From contig NZ_SSMQ01000011.1 in NCBI RefSeq assembly GCF_005144585.1, positions 156,391 to 220,390 on the forward strand: a stretch of DNA of 64,000 nt, given 5' to 3'. Position 1 is the first letter of the stretch; each line of letters opens with the position of its first letter. This DNA is from Polyangium fumosum. GTDB lineage: Bacteria; Myxococcota_A; Polyangia; Polyangiales; Polyangiaceae. The notes beneath the pieces are model-generated. The model was not told the origin of the DNA and ran no database searches. It was given only the letters and a program-made list of their open reading frames with translations. Both the position numbers and the translations under genes were made by a program. This document shows, one piece after another, positions 52,845 through 61,310 of this stretch.

Positions 52845-53486
52845 TTACTTCTTGTAGATCTGGGCGGCGGCGAGGCCGGCGCCGCGGGTGGCCTTCACGA
52901 TGACCTTGCCGGGGCCGCCGATGGGCAGCGGGTTCTTGAAGCAACCGTTCGCCTTGCCGCCGAGGATGGCCGTGGCGCCCTGGCCGTTGCTCTGGGCGAG
53001 GATCTGGGGCGGCAGGGGGGCGGCGTGCAGGACGAGCTGCACGTCGAGCTGCTGGATGCCGACGCCGGAGGCGATGACCGAGTAGCACTTGCCGGCCTCG
53101 ATGTTGATCGCCTGCTCGAGGACCTGGCCCTCCTGGAACTGCGCGGCGAAGGGCGAGCCGTCGGGCTGCATGCCGGGCGCCTCGGAGGCGGCCATGCCCT
53201 GGAGCACGAGCGTGGCGGCCTGGGCGGCGGCGGGGGCGATCGGCGTGGCCGGGCTGCCACCCGAGGCGCCCGTGCCCACGGTCGCCGCGGGCGCCGGCGT
53301 GGTCACGGCGGGCGTCGGGGTGGGGGCGGGCTGCTGGTACTGGTTCGGGTTGTACGCGCCCGGCTGCTGCCCGTTCGCGTACTGGTTCTGCTGCGACGGG
53401 TCGTTCGGGTCCGGGGTGTCGCTGCCGCCGCAGCCGACGGCGAAGAGGCCCAGCAGGGCCACGGGGACGATCATCGAGAGGCGCAT
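52845..53486 (-). CDS. Small uncharacterised lipoprotein
   Basis: 213 residues from ATG 53486, chosen for the AAGGAGCC ribosome binding site; signal peptide MRLSMIVPVALLGLFAVGC ends in a lipobox. A long Gln/Asn/Pro/Tyr linker (QQNQYANGQQPGAYNPNQYQ) precedes a beta-rich C-terminal domain (about 120-213: INIEAGKCYSVIASGVGIQQ...NPLPIGGPGKVIVKATRG) with two cysteines. This type of lipoprotein is common in myxobacteria; the function is unknown. Confidence 0.75.
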   Translation of the reverse strand: MRLSMIVPVALLGLFAVGCGGSDTPDPNDPSQQNQYANGQQPGAYNPNQYQQPAPTPTPAVTTPAPAATVGTGASGGSPATPIAPAAAQAATLVLQGMAASEAPGMQPDGSPFAAQFQEGQVLEQAINIEAGKCYSVIASGVGIQQLDVQLVLHAAPLPPQILAQSNGQGATAILGGKANGCFKNPLPIGGPGKVIVKATRGAGLAAAQIYKK

Positions 53487-53757
53487 GGGTTGGCTCCTTG
53501 GAAATCTATGCTGCCGTGGTTCGGGAGCGCGGCGGCGTCGCCGCACCTCGGAAGACGCTCGGGGCCGACGCTACGGCTCACCGATGCTTGGGCTGTAAGA
53601 CGGGCCCAGGCGTCCGCTACTTACACCGGATTCGTGCTGTGAGGGGAGGGGGTTTGGGGCCCGTGTTCGTCGCAGAACCGTGCTTGGGGGCCAGGCCCCG
53701 GGGTTTGGAGGCGCAGCGCGGCTTGTCCGAGCGTAGCCCCCGAGCGTCGAGCGCGTT
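53487..53757. other. Intergenic region with possible repeat remnant
   Basis: No gene supported. Around 53675-53705 the sequence CTTGGGGGCCAGGCCCCGGGG resembles, in reverse orientation, a decayed first hairpin of the dispersed repeat family. Otherwise nothing seen. Confidence 0.35.
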
Positions 53758-54822
53758 TCACTTGGGCTGCTCGATGCAGCAGCCCGTGATGCAGTAGAAG
53801 CCGGCGCCGCAGGGGTCCTGGCCTTGCAGGCCGCAGGGCTGGAGACCGTCGGGGCACTGCTCGGGCGGCGGGGTGCCGGCGTCCGTGCCGCCCATGCCGC
53901 CGCCGCCGTCGACGCCCGCGTCCGGGGGCGGCGGGAAGCACTCGGGCGGCAGCGTGTCCTTGCCGATGCAGAGCTCGCACGTGCCACATTCGTTGAAGCA
54001 GGCGCCTTTCACCTGCGTGCACGGGGCGCAGCTCTTCGGATCGTCGAGGTGCTCGAGGTCGCAGGCGAAGCTGCCCTGGCCGTTCTCGGTGCCGAGCCAA
54101 ACCGGGCCGTGCTTTTGCCCCTCCTTGTAGATGACGCAGCAGCCGAAGCAATCGCAGCCGTTCGGCGTGAGCTCCGGACAGATCTGCTTGCAGGTCTCCG
54201 GCTGGTTGTTGAGCAGCTCGTCACAGCTCAGGTTCGTGCCAGGCGTGTTCGCGTTCGCGTTGTACGCGCACTTGTTGCCGTTCCACCACTCCGGGTTGTA
54301 GTCGGGCGCCTTGGAGAGCGGGTCGCATTGGTGGTTCCAGTAGCACTCGTCATTGCCGGATCCGGAGTTCGAGTCCCAGAAGCAATCCGTGATGCACGCC
54401 GCGCCGGCGCCGCCGGGGATGCTGACGCCGAGGCCGGTCTCGCTGTTGTCGCAGGGGCCGAGGCATTCCGGATCCTGCCAGTCGACGAGGCCGTCGCCGT
54501 CGTTGTCGATCGTGTCGCCGCACTGGTAGACCTGGTTCACGCACACGGCCATGACGAACCCGCCGTCCGGGCCCGACCAGCCGTCCGGGCCCGCGTCCGG
54601 GATGTTGCCCGTGCCACCCGCGCCGCCCGTGCTCCCGCCGATGCCGCCCGCGCCGCCCGTGCTTCCGCCGCCGCCGCCCATGCCGCCGCTCGCGCCGGAG
54701 CCACTCGCGCCGGAGCCGCTGGTTTGAACCTGGGGTTCGTCGCTACAGCCCACGGCAATCACGGATGCGACGAGGGGGCTCGCGAGGAGCAAGACCATTG
54801 CGCTCTTGGGAAAGGACGGCAT
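53758..54822 (-). CDS. Cys-rich lipoprotein
   Basis: 354 residues from ATG 54822 with AAGGAG at good distance. The signal peptide ends at the lipobox IAVGC. A Gly/Ser/Ala spacer (SGASGSGASGGMGGGGGS type) is followed by a Ca-site-like turn DTIDNDGDGLVDWQDPEC and about 25 cysteines in the remaining 250 residues, including the pattern DCFGCCVIY and CNECGTCELC. This looks like a multi-disulfide surface protein typical of myxobacteria. The upstream region (54823-55138) probably holds its promoter. Confidence 0.75.
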   Translation of the reverse strand: MPSFPKSAMVLLLASPLVASVIAVGCSDEPQVQTSGSGASGSGASGGMGGGGGSTGGAGGIGGSTGGAGGTGNIPDAGPDGWSGPDGGFVMAVCVNQVYQCGDTIDNDGDGLVDWQDPECLGPCDNSETGLGVSIPGGAGAACITDCFWDSNSGSGNDECYWNHQCDPLSKAPDYNPEWWNGNKCAYNANANTPGTNLSCDELLNNQPETCKQICPELTPNGCDCFGCCVIYKEGQKHGPVWLGTENGQGSFACDLEHLDDPKSCAPCTQVKGACFNECGTCELCIGKDTLPPECFPPPPDAGVDGGGGMGGTDAGTPPPEQCPDGLQPCGLQGQDPCGAGFYCITGCCIEQPK

Positions 54823-55139
54823 GTAAAGTCTCCTTGACGGAAAATCGAGCTCCGGGGCTCGGGGTCCCCCGGGCCGTGTCCACGGACGAACGTCGCGCAC
54901 GCGCAATGCACGAGGCGCGCCAGCCCCTCGGGACGAGGAAGACCGCGGAAACACCGCATTTCATCGGCGGCGGCAGACCTGGGTGGTTGCACGCGTGACC
55001 AGGCGTTGTCGTCAGTCGGGATTCAACCGACGACGGATCACGCAGGCCAGCCGAAGATGACGCCCCCGAATGCATTCAAAATGAGGGTGCGGGCGATCAC
55101 GGGGCCCATCCGCGGGAGGCCCAGCGCCATCACGGCGGG

Positions 55140-55248
55140 CCGGGGCGCTGCCCCGGACCCCGCGGGGGGCTGTCCGCCCCCTCGACCCCGGACCAGCGAG
55201 GCGCTGGACCCAGGGTTGAACAACTGCGCGGTGCGCAGTTGTTCAACC
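55140..55248 (+). repeat. Structured dispersed repeat, copy 3
   Basis: The same order of hairpins as copies 1 and 2 with different bases: CCGGGG/CCCCGG (loop CGCTG), a GGGGGGC/GCCCCC stem with loop TGTCC, CCAGCG/CGCTGG, and a 16-bp stem GGTTGAACAACTGCGC / GCGCAGTTGTTCAACC with loop GGT. The spacer GGACC between hairpins is conserved. The last hairpin differs completely from copy 1 yet is a perfect stem. Confidence 0.8.
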
Positions 55249-55336
55249 AGGCCGACGAAGAACCCAGGTCGCCAGCAGAACCCGCAGCGCGGCTGTCTCG
55301 GTTGGCAACGCCGCTGCTGGTCTTGAGCGGGCCTGT

Positions 55337-55443
55337 TCGAGGAGCTGCGCGGAGCGCAGCTCCTCGACCCGGGTCCAGCCCCTGGCTGGTCCGGGGTGGA
55401 GGGGGCGGACAGCCCCCTCCTGGGGCCTGGGGCAACGCCCCAG
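55337..55443 (-). repeat. Structured dispersed repeat, copy 4 (opposite orientation)
   Basis: Read on the minus strand: CTGGGG/CCCCAG (loop CGTTG), GGAGGGGGC/GCCCCCTCC (loop TGTCC), CCAGCC/GGCTGG, and a 14-bp stem TCGAGGAGCTGCGC / GCGCAGCTCCTCGA with loop TCC. It begins 10 bp after the stop of the kinase-globin gene, in the same direction as that gene. Confidence 0.8.
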
Positions 55444-55453
55444 CTCCGCGGCT

Positions 55454-58400
55454 TCACCGGCCAGCGCGATGCGCGCGCCAGGCCGAAAGTGGTGTTGGGA
55501 ACCAGCGCAGGTGCTGGAAGGCTTCTGGGATGTCGGGCTCGGCGTTTGGGTCCGGCGGCCCTTCCACGGCGGGGCTGGCGAGGAGGGCGCGTGCTTCGTC
55601 GAGGTAGGCGGCGAGCGCGCTTTCTGGCTCGCTCGTGCGCATCGACCGGTATTCGAGCTCGCCTCCGCGGTAGGCCAGGTCCTTCAAACGCAGCGCGGGC
55701 CGGGGGCGCCCGGCCACGTGCGTCCAGCGACCCGTGGCGGCGTCACATCGGTACATCGGGAGCAGCTTCCAGCCGTCGTGGGCGATCATGTGGATCGCGG
55801 CGACGATGTAGAGGAAGACGGTCTCCGTCATGAAGGCATTGAAATGGATGCGGAACCAGCCGAGCCGGAGCACGCCGCAGCCGGCGTCCACGGCTTCGGC
55901 GAAGGCTGCGGACGGCTCGGGGTCGATGCCCAGGATGAGGTGGCCGTGAGGGCCCGCCGAGGGGCCTCCGCCGCGCGCCTGGATGCCGAAGAGATCGTTC
56001 AGCAGGGCGACCACGAAGTTCCAGTGGAGGAACTGATCGGGGCCGTGGCGAATCACGATCGACACGATTGACAATCGTTCGTCCTCCGCAGGGCCGAGCA
56101 CCCAGATCTTTTCGTTCGTTCGGAAGGACGCGAGGGCGCGCTTGACGAAATCGTCCTCGCGGGCGCGGAGCGTGTCCGTGCCGATCGCTGCTTTGAGCTG
56201 GACGACGAGGCCTGCGCGGATGGAGTCGACGAGGGCTGGCGCGCCAGCCTCTTTGTGGCGGGCGACGAGCGCGCGCTTGGCGATGAGGACGCCGGGTGTG
56301 CCCAGGCCGCCGATGCATTCGTGTGGCGAGAGGAAAAGGGCGTCCTTGGATGCGAGCGGGCCCTCGGGGTTCATTCGAATGTCGAGGGAGCTCCCGGCGC
56401 TCGTGGAATCCCAAAAGGAGAGCGCTCCGTGCCGGTGTAGCAGCGCCGTGAGGGCGACGTCGTCCGCGACGATGCCCGTCACCTGGGAGGCCAGGGAAAA
56501 ACTCCCGATCTTGAGCGGGCGGTCCGCATATCGAACGAGCGCCGATTCGAGCGCGTGCAGATCGATGCGGCCTTCGGCGTCCACGTCGATCGTCACGACG
56601 TCGGCGAGGGATGCGCGCCAGGGCAGCTCATTCGAGGGGGGCTCGTGGGGCCCGAGGAACACGACGGGGCGCTCGTTCTCCGGGATCCGCTCGCGCAGGT
56701 GATATCGCTCGTCGAGCCCCGGCGATACCTCGAGCCCGAGCGCCCGGATCATCTCCTCGACCGCGGCTTTGGCGTCCGATCCGCAAAAGAGGACCACGTC
56801 GTCGCTCCCGCCGCCCACGCTCTCGTGGAGCAGGTCGCGCGCGTCCTCGCAGAACCGCGACGTCTGCGCGCCGGTGCCCGAGGAGAGGGGCATCACCTCG
56901 CTCCGTAGAAAGTCTTCGAGGAAGCTCAAGGAGCGGCCCGTGGCCGTGTCGTCCGCTGCGACCAGGCGCCGCGGGCCGAAGGGCCCGTGAAGGACCACGT
57001 CGTCGCCGAGGATCGAGGCGCGCACCTTTCCGAGCAGCACCTCCTTGTCGGAACACGCGTCGTTGGGCGACGCTTGCATGCGGGTCGTGTTCGCCGCGTC
57101 GTGCAGGGCGTGGGGGATGTCGAGCAACGTCCCGAGGCCGTCGACGAACCCGCGCAGCGTCTGCTCGACGAGCTCCTCCCCGCCGGCCCGCGTCGTGCTG
57201 GCCAGGGTCATGCGCATCAGCGTCTTCGTGCCCATCGCGCGCTCGTCGTGCGTGCCGACGACGAGCGCCTGCGCCGCGCGCCGGACGATGCCCGCGTCGG
57301 TCTGCCGGAGGGCGTCGATGAGGTCGCGGTTGATGGCCTCGACGAGCTCGAAGGCCATCGCCGGGCTCGACGCGAAGAGGCGCGCGAGCGGCTCGGGCGC
57401 GAGCTCGAGGAGCACCACGTTCTCCCGCGCGGTGCACGTGACCCGCTGCGGGCCGTGGTCGAGCAGCGCCTCCATGCCCATGGTCTTGCCGGGCCCGAGG
57501 ACCGCGAGGTGCATGTGCCGGTGGCCCGCGCGCGCTGTGATTTCGACGGCGCCCCGCGCGAGGACGAAGGCCGAGCCCCGGCGCGCGCCTTCCGCGAGGA
57601 TCAAACGCCCGCGCGGCACCTCGTGCGCGACGAGGACGGCCGCGACCTCCGCGAATCGTTCATCGCTGAACGATTCGAAAAAAGACAGGCTCCGGAGGGA
57701 GGAGACGAGGGCCGGCGTGAGGGGGTGGCCCTCGCCGAGGTCCGAGGCCGATGGGCTCGCGGCCGGAGGCGCGGGCCCCATCCATTCGCGGGTCACGCTC
57801 CGCAGCTCGTTGCAAAGGAGACGCGAGAGGCGGCGCAGGACCTTCAGCGCGGCGGGGTTGTGCACGCGCCGGAGGTGCTCGAAATCGGCGATCTCCAGCG
57901 TATGGCCTGACACGCGCCGGACCGTGGTGACGGTGGCCGCGCGGAGCATGGGCTGGTTCAAGGCGTGCTCGCCGAGCACGCCCCCCGGGCCGCTCTCGCC
58001 GACGAAGATTCGATCGTCCCCGGGCGTCCGGATCGAGACCGCGAGCAGCCCGTCTTCGACGAGGTAAAGCTGGTCGGCCGGCGCGCCCTGCGTGCAGAGG
58101 ACCTCGCCGGGCTCGGCGTGGAAGGGCCGCATCCGCGCGGCGAGGTCACGCCGCTCGTCGGCGTCGAGATCCGAAAAGAGCGCCGTGGCGCCGAGCAAGG
58201 CGGCGAGCGCGTCGGGGTCCCTCGACGTCCGCGGGGCGATGCCGGAGTCCACTTTGGCCTCCACCTCCGCGAGCGAGGCGCGCTGGATCCCGCGGCGTAC
58301 GGCGCCCGCGAGCTGCTCCCATGCCTGGCCCCACGCCTCGGCGAGCTCGTCGTCCATGCGGCCGCCCTCGGTGAGATCGAGCTCCGCGCGGAGCGCCTCG

Positions 58401-59659
58401 CCAAAAGAATCGACGTGGGTCTCGCGGACGCCGTAAAGCACGTGTCGCGCGCCGAGCTCTTCGAGCATCGCATAAAGCCCGTGGGGATCGCGCAGGCAGG
58501 CGACGCTCGCGGTCAGGGCGGTGACGAGCTTGCGCCCCTGGCCCGTGAGATCCTCGGGGAACAAATGCCGCATCTCCGGGTGCCGCGCGAAGAGGCGCTC
58601 GTAGAATCGCTGCGGGAAGCTCGATCGCGAGACCGCCCGCTTGAACATCATCCGCACGAGCTCGGCCTGCCGCTCCGAGGGGGAGGCCGCGGTCTCGGGG
58701 AGCAAGCCGAGCGCGCGCATCGTCGCGATCACGCCTTCGAGGGCGGCGACGAGGGCGTCCGCCGAGGCGAAGCGTTTGGCCGGATCCTTCTGCACCGCAC
58801 GATCCACGGTCGCGGAGAGCTCGAAGGGGATGTCGGGCCGGAGCGAGGCGATGCTCGGCAGGGGCTCTTTGAGGATCGCGTCGACGAGCTGCATCAAGGG
58901 CCGCTTGGGCCCATACGGCGGATGGCCGGCGAGGAGCTCCCACAGGACGAGGCCGAGCGCATAGATGTCGCTCGCGACGGTCGCGGGCGCGCCTTTCCAC
59001 AGCTCGGGCGCGAGGTAGCGGGGCGTGCCGAGGATGTCCCCTTTCCGGGTCACATCGGCGGGCAGGCCCCCATTCGCCACGAAGCGCGCGATGCTCTCGG
59101 GCCCCGCCTCTTCGAGGAACGCGGGCCGCGCGGGCACCTTGGCGACGCCGAAATCGATGAGCTTGCCGGCGCCCGTGCGGGTGCGCATGACATTCGCCGG
59201 CTTGAGGTCGCGGTGCAGGACGGAGGCGCGATGGGCCGCCGCGAGCCCGCGCGCGACGTCGACGCCGAGCGCGAGGATCTCTTGCCACTCGAGGGTGCCG
59301 ACGAGGGTATCGACGCTCTGCCCGGCGACGAGCTCGTACACGATGTAAGGCTGCCCGAGCGTTTCTCCGCTGCGGTAGACGGCGACGACGTTCGGATGCT
59401 CGATCCGCCCGAGCGCGAGGGCTTCGAGGCGGAAGCGCTCGCGGTCGCGCTCCTGCGGATAGGCGCCGCGGATCATTTTGATCGCGACGTGGCGATCGAT
59501 CGTGAGATCGAGGGCGCGCCAAACCTCGCCCATCGCGCCTTCGCCGAGCCGCTCGAGGAGGCGATAGCCGTCGAACTCCGTGAGGGACCGGAGGGCGGTG
59601 GAAGCCGGCGGCGGGGGGGAACGGCCCGATTCGAACACGCCGCGATGGTAGGCGAGCAC
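55454..59659 (-). CDS. Ser/Thr kinase - globin - two cNMP-binding domains - class V aminotransferase-fold fusion
   Basis: 1401 residues from GTG 59659, no membrane segment. Residues 31-310: intact Hanks kinase with GEGAMG (39-44), K61 of VAIK, HRDLKPAN (149-156), DFG (169-171) and APE (217-219). Residues about 331-458: bacterial globin, FYERLFARHPEMRHLFP with Tyr353 at the B10 position and proximal His406 in ARHVLYGV. Residues about 488-600 and 653-770: two cyclic-nucleotide-binding folds (LYLVEDGLLAV; SAFVLARGAVEI). Residues about 850-1310: a class V aminotransferase/cysteine-desulfurase fold, GSFSLASQVTGI, D1084 in FWDSTSAG, SPHECIGGLGTPG, and FLYIVAAIHMIAHDGWKLLP. The PLP lysine of SPHKF is Glu1114, so this part is probably catalytically dead. 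It is likely a haem-based gas or redox sensor kinase; the output is unknown. Confidence 0.85.
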   Translation of the reverse strand: MLAYHRGVFESGRSPPPPASTALRSLTEFDGYRLLERLGEGAMGEVWRALDLTIDRHVAIKMIRGAYPQERDRERFRLEALALGRIEHPNVVAVYRSGETLGQPYIVYELVAGQSVDTLVGTLEWQEILALGVDVARGLAAAHRASVLHRDLKPANVMRTRTGAGKLIDFGVAKVPARPAFLEEAGPESIARFVANGGLPADVTRKGDILGTPRYLAPELWKGAPATVASDIYALGLVLWELLAGHPPYGPKRPLMQLVDAILKEPLPSIASLRPDIPFELSATVDRAVQKDPAKRFASADALVAALEGVIATMRALGLLPETAASPSERQAELVRMMFKRAVSRSSFPQRFYERLFARHPEMRHLFPEDLTGQGRKLVTALTASVACLRDPHGLYAMLEELGARHVLYGVRETHVDSFGEALRAELDLTEGGRMDDELAEAWGQAWEQLAGAVRRGIQRASLAEVEAKVDSGIAPRTSRDPDALAALLGATALFSDLDADERRDLAARMRPFHAEPGEVLCTQGAPADQLYLVEDGLLAVSIRTPGDDRIFVGESGPGGVLGEHALNQPMLRAATVTTVRRVSGHTLEIADFEHLRRVHNPAALKVLRRLSRLLCNELRSVTREWMGPAPPAASPSASDLGEGHPLTPALVSSLRSLSFFESFSDERFAEVAAVLVAHEVPRGRLILAEGARRGSAFVLARGAVEITARAGHRHMHLAVLGPGKTMGMEALLDHGPQRVTCTARENVVLLELAPEPLARLFASSPAMAFELVEAINRDLIDALRQTDAGIVRRAAQALVVGTHDERAMGTKTLMRMTLASTTRAGGEELVEQTLRGFVDGLGTLLDIPHALHDAANTTRMQASPNDACSDKEVLLGKVRASILGDDVVLHGPFGPRRLVAADDTATGRSLSFLEDFLRSEVMPLSSGTGAQTSRFCEDARDLLHESVGGGSDDVVLFCGSDAKAAVEEMIRALGLEVSPGLDERYHLRERIPENERPVVFLGPHEPPSNELPWRASLADVVTIDVDAEGRIDLHALESALVRYADRPLKIGSFSLASQVTGIVADDVALTALLHRHGALSFWDSTSAGSSLDIRMNPEGPLASKDALFLSPHECIGGLGTPGVLIAKRALVARHKEAGAPALVDSIRAGLVVQLKAAIGTDTLRAREDDFVKRALASFRTNEKIWVLGPAEDERLSIVSIVIRHGPDQFLHWNFVVALLNDLFGIQARGGGPSAGPHGHLILGIDPEPSAAFAEAVDAGCGVLRLGWFRIHFNAFMTETVFLYIVAAIHMIAHDGWKLLPMYRCDAATGRWTHVAGRPRPALRLKDLAYRGGELEYRSMRTSEPESALAAYLDEARALLASPAVEGPPDPNAEPDIPEAFQHLRWFPTPLSAWRAHRAGR

Positions 59660-59700
59660 GTGGGGGCGGCAAGGCGAATCAGCGGCGAACGACGTCGAAA

Positions 59701-60498
59701 TCAGGCCTTGGCGGGCGCCTCACCCGGCGCAGGCGGCTCCGGCTCGATTTCACCTGTTTCCGGGTTCACGTCCTCGATGGGCTTGCGCTCGCGGAGGTAA
59801 CGCCGGATGGCTTCGTTTTGTACGAGAATGGGCGAAAGGAGCGCGCCGCGCGCCGTCCGATCGGCCTCGCTGTCGGAGGGGTACTTGCCGAGGATCATCG
59901 CCACGGCTTGCAGCAGGAGGGACTGCCCTTTGGCGCGCGCGTCCTTCACCTTGGCGAACGTCAACGGGCCGCCCGGCCCCTCGATGGCCGCGCGATATTG
60001 CCCTTCGAGGTTTTTCAACCGCGCCACCTGCCGCGTCAGGCCAAGCTCCGTCACGAGCGATTTGTAATCGGGCTCGTCGACGCGCGACAAGATTCGCTGG
60101 ACCTCCGCCAGCTCCTCCACGAAGGGGAGCGAGGTGATCGCGCCCGCCCCCTTCGGGAGCAGAACCGCGATCATCTTTTGCGCCGCGTCCGCGAGCGGAT
60201 CGCCCGGCGCGGAGGCTCGGATCTGAGCGTCGGTTCCGTCGCGGAATGCCGTGATCGCGGCGTCCACGTAAATGTCGATCTGCCTGGCCTCCGGCGAATA
60301 GGTCGTGAGCTTGCGTCCCGCCCACTTCGCCTCCAGCGCGCGTGTCTCGGTGTCGTGCGCGATGGCGTGGGCCGCGTGCGCGGCGAGATCTGCGTGGGAC
60401 GCGGCCACGGCAGCCTCTCGCACCTGGTAGAGGGCGAAGAGGCGGCGGCCGGTCGAGAACGTGTAGAAAGTGAGCAGGGACGCGAGGAGGGGATCCAT
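59701..60498 (-). CDS. Helical uncharacterised protein
   Basis: 265 residues from ATG 60498, preceded by GAAAGGA. It is almost entirely helical: MDPLLASLLTFYTFSTGRRL, then ADLAAHAAHAIAHDTETRALEAKW, IDIYVDAAITAFRDG, FVEELAEVQRILSRV and IRRYLRERKPIEDV. The hydrophobic N-terminal stretch could insert in a membrane but is short. The C-terminus is Pro/Glu rich. It lies 41 bp upstream of the kinase-globin start on the same strand, so it is probably co-transcribed with it and could be its partner or substrate. No family recognised. Confidence 0.7.
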   Translation of the reverse strand: MDPLLASLLTFYTFSTGRRLFALYQVREAAVAASHADLAAHAAHAIAHDTETRALEAKWAGRKLTTYSPEARQIDIYVDAAITAFRDGTDAQIRASAPGDPLADAAQKMIAVLLPKGAGAITSLPFVEELAEVQRILSRVDEPDYKSLVTELGLTRQVARLKNLEGQYRAAIEGPGGPLTFAKVKDARAKGQSLLLQAVAMILGKYPSDSEADRTARGALLSPILVQNEAIRRYLRERKPIEDVNPETGEIEPEPPAPGEAPAKA

Positions 60499-61310
60499 GC
60501 GGGCGGTCCTTTCGGGGGTCGAACCTCGGCCTGGGGGGTGGTGAGGCGAGTCGCATGCTGCCCGAGGTACGACGAGGAAGGCAAGCGGGTTCCGTAGGTG
60601 GGACCCCAACACGAGCGCGGGAGGGGGTGGGGCGCGCGGGCTGCGGGGTGGATCCCGGTGAAGGAGGGCGCGGGGGTCCTCGTTTGGAACACGCGCGCGG
60701 ACCCACGCGGGCGCGGAGGTCTTCGCGTCGCGCTCGATGCGCGCGCGAGGAGGCACGGGGGCTCCAGGAGCGCTCCACGAGCGCCGATCGAGGAGGCTCG
60801 TGCCCTCTTACGTTCCCGTATGCATCGCGATGAAAGAGGTCCAAGGCCTCTCGCGCCCGCGCCTTCGTGCGAGCGGAAGAGGGGCACGACCTCCCCGATC
60901 GAGCTTCGTGTCGCGATGTTCGAGGGCCGTGGGGGGCCGTCGTCGGGTTCGGGTCGGCGCTTTCGAGGGGGGAGAGCATCGAAGTTCGCGCGTGGGAACG
61001 AGGCGGCGAGGGGCGGGCCCGGTTTTGTCCGCGATCGAGAAAGAAGGGACGAGGCCGAGGGGGTCCTGTGGCGGCGTTCGGGTGACGTGGGGGGAGGGGC
61101 GCGGGCGTCTCGGCGGGGGGCCCCGCGGGGGACGGGGGAGGGGCGAGGGGCGGGAGAGGGGGTTCGACCCGGGAGGGGGGAGGGGCGCGGCCATGCGGCG
61201 CGGGGCTCGACCCCGGACAGACAAGGTCCGAGCGTTTCGTGATTTGTCTTGCCCGACCCGTTCGTCCTCTTGATAGATAGGCCACAGCTCATCGCAGGAG
61301 GGGCATTCCA
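60499..61310. other. Long intergenic region with strand-biased G-tracts
   Basis: About 810 bases without a supportable gene; open frames here have Arg/Gly/Pro composition and no ribosome binding site. From about 61086 to 61200 the plus strand is strongly purine-rich with many runs of four or more G (ggggggagggg, ggggg, gggagagggggtt), able to form G-quadruplexes. The rightmost bases (61296-61310) carry the ribosome binding site GGAGGGG of the toxin gene. Confidence 0.5.

Larger units (their letters stand above)
54823..55453. other. Intergenic region with two facing copies of the structured repeat
   Basis: 54823-55139 shows only short dyads (for example GTCGG/CCGAC near 55013-55030) that may belong to the promoter of the Cys-rich lipoprotein. 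55140-55443 holds two repeat copies in opposite orientation with about 88 bases between them, listed separately. No gene is supported. Confidence 0.5.

Noticed and set aside
48505..52857. Plus-strand open frame of about 1450 codons opposite the esterase, lipoprotein and ATPase genes
   Set aside because: Composition is Arg/Glu/Gly/Ala throughout with no motif; the minus-strand genes carry lipoboxes, DKTGT and hydrolase motifs.
60598..61242. Plus-strand open frame of about 214 codons before the toxin gene
   Set aside because: Low-complexity Arg/Gly, no ribosome binding site, produced by the G-rich tract.
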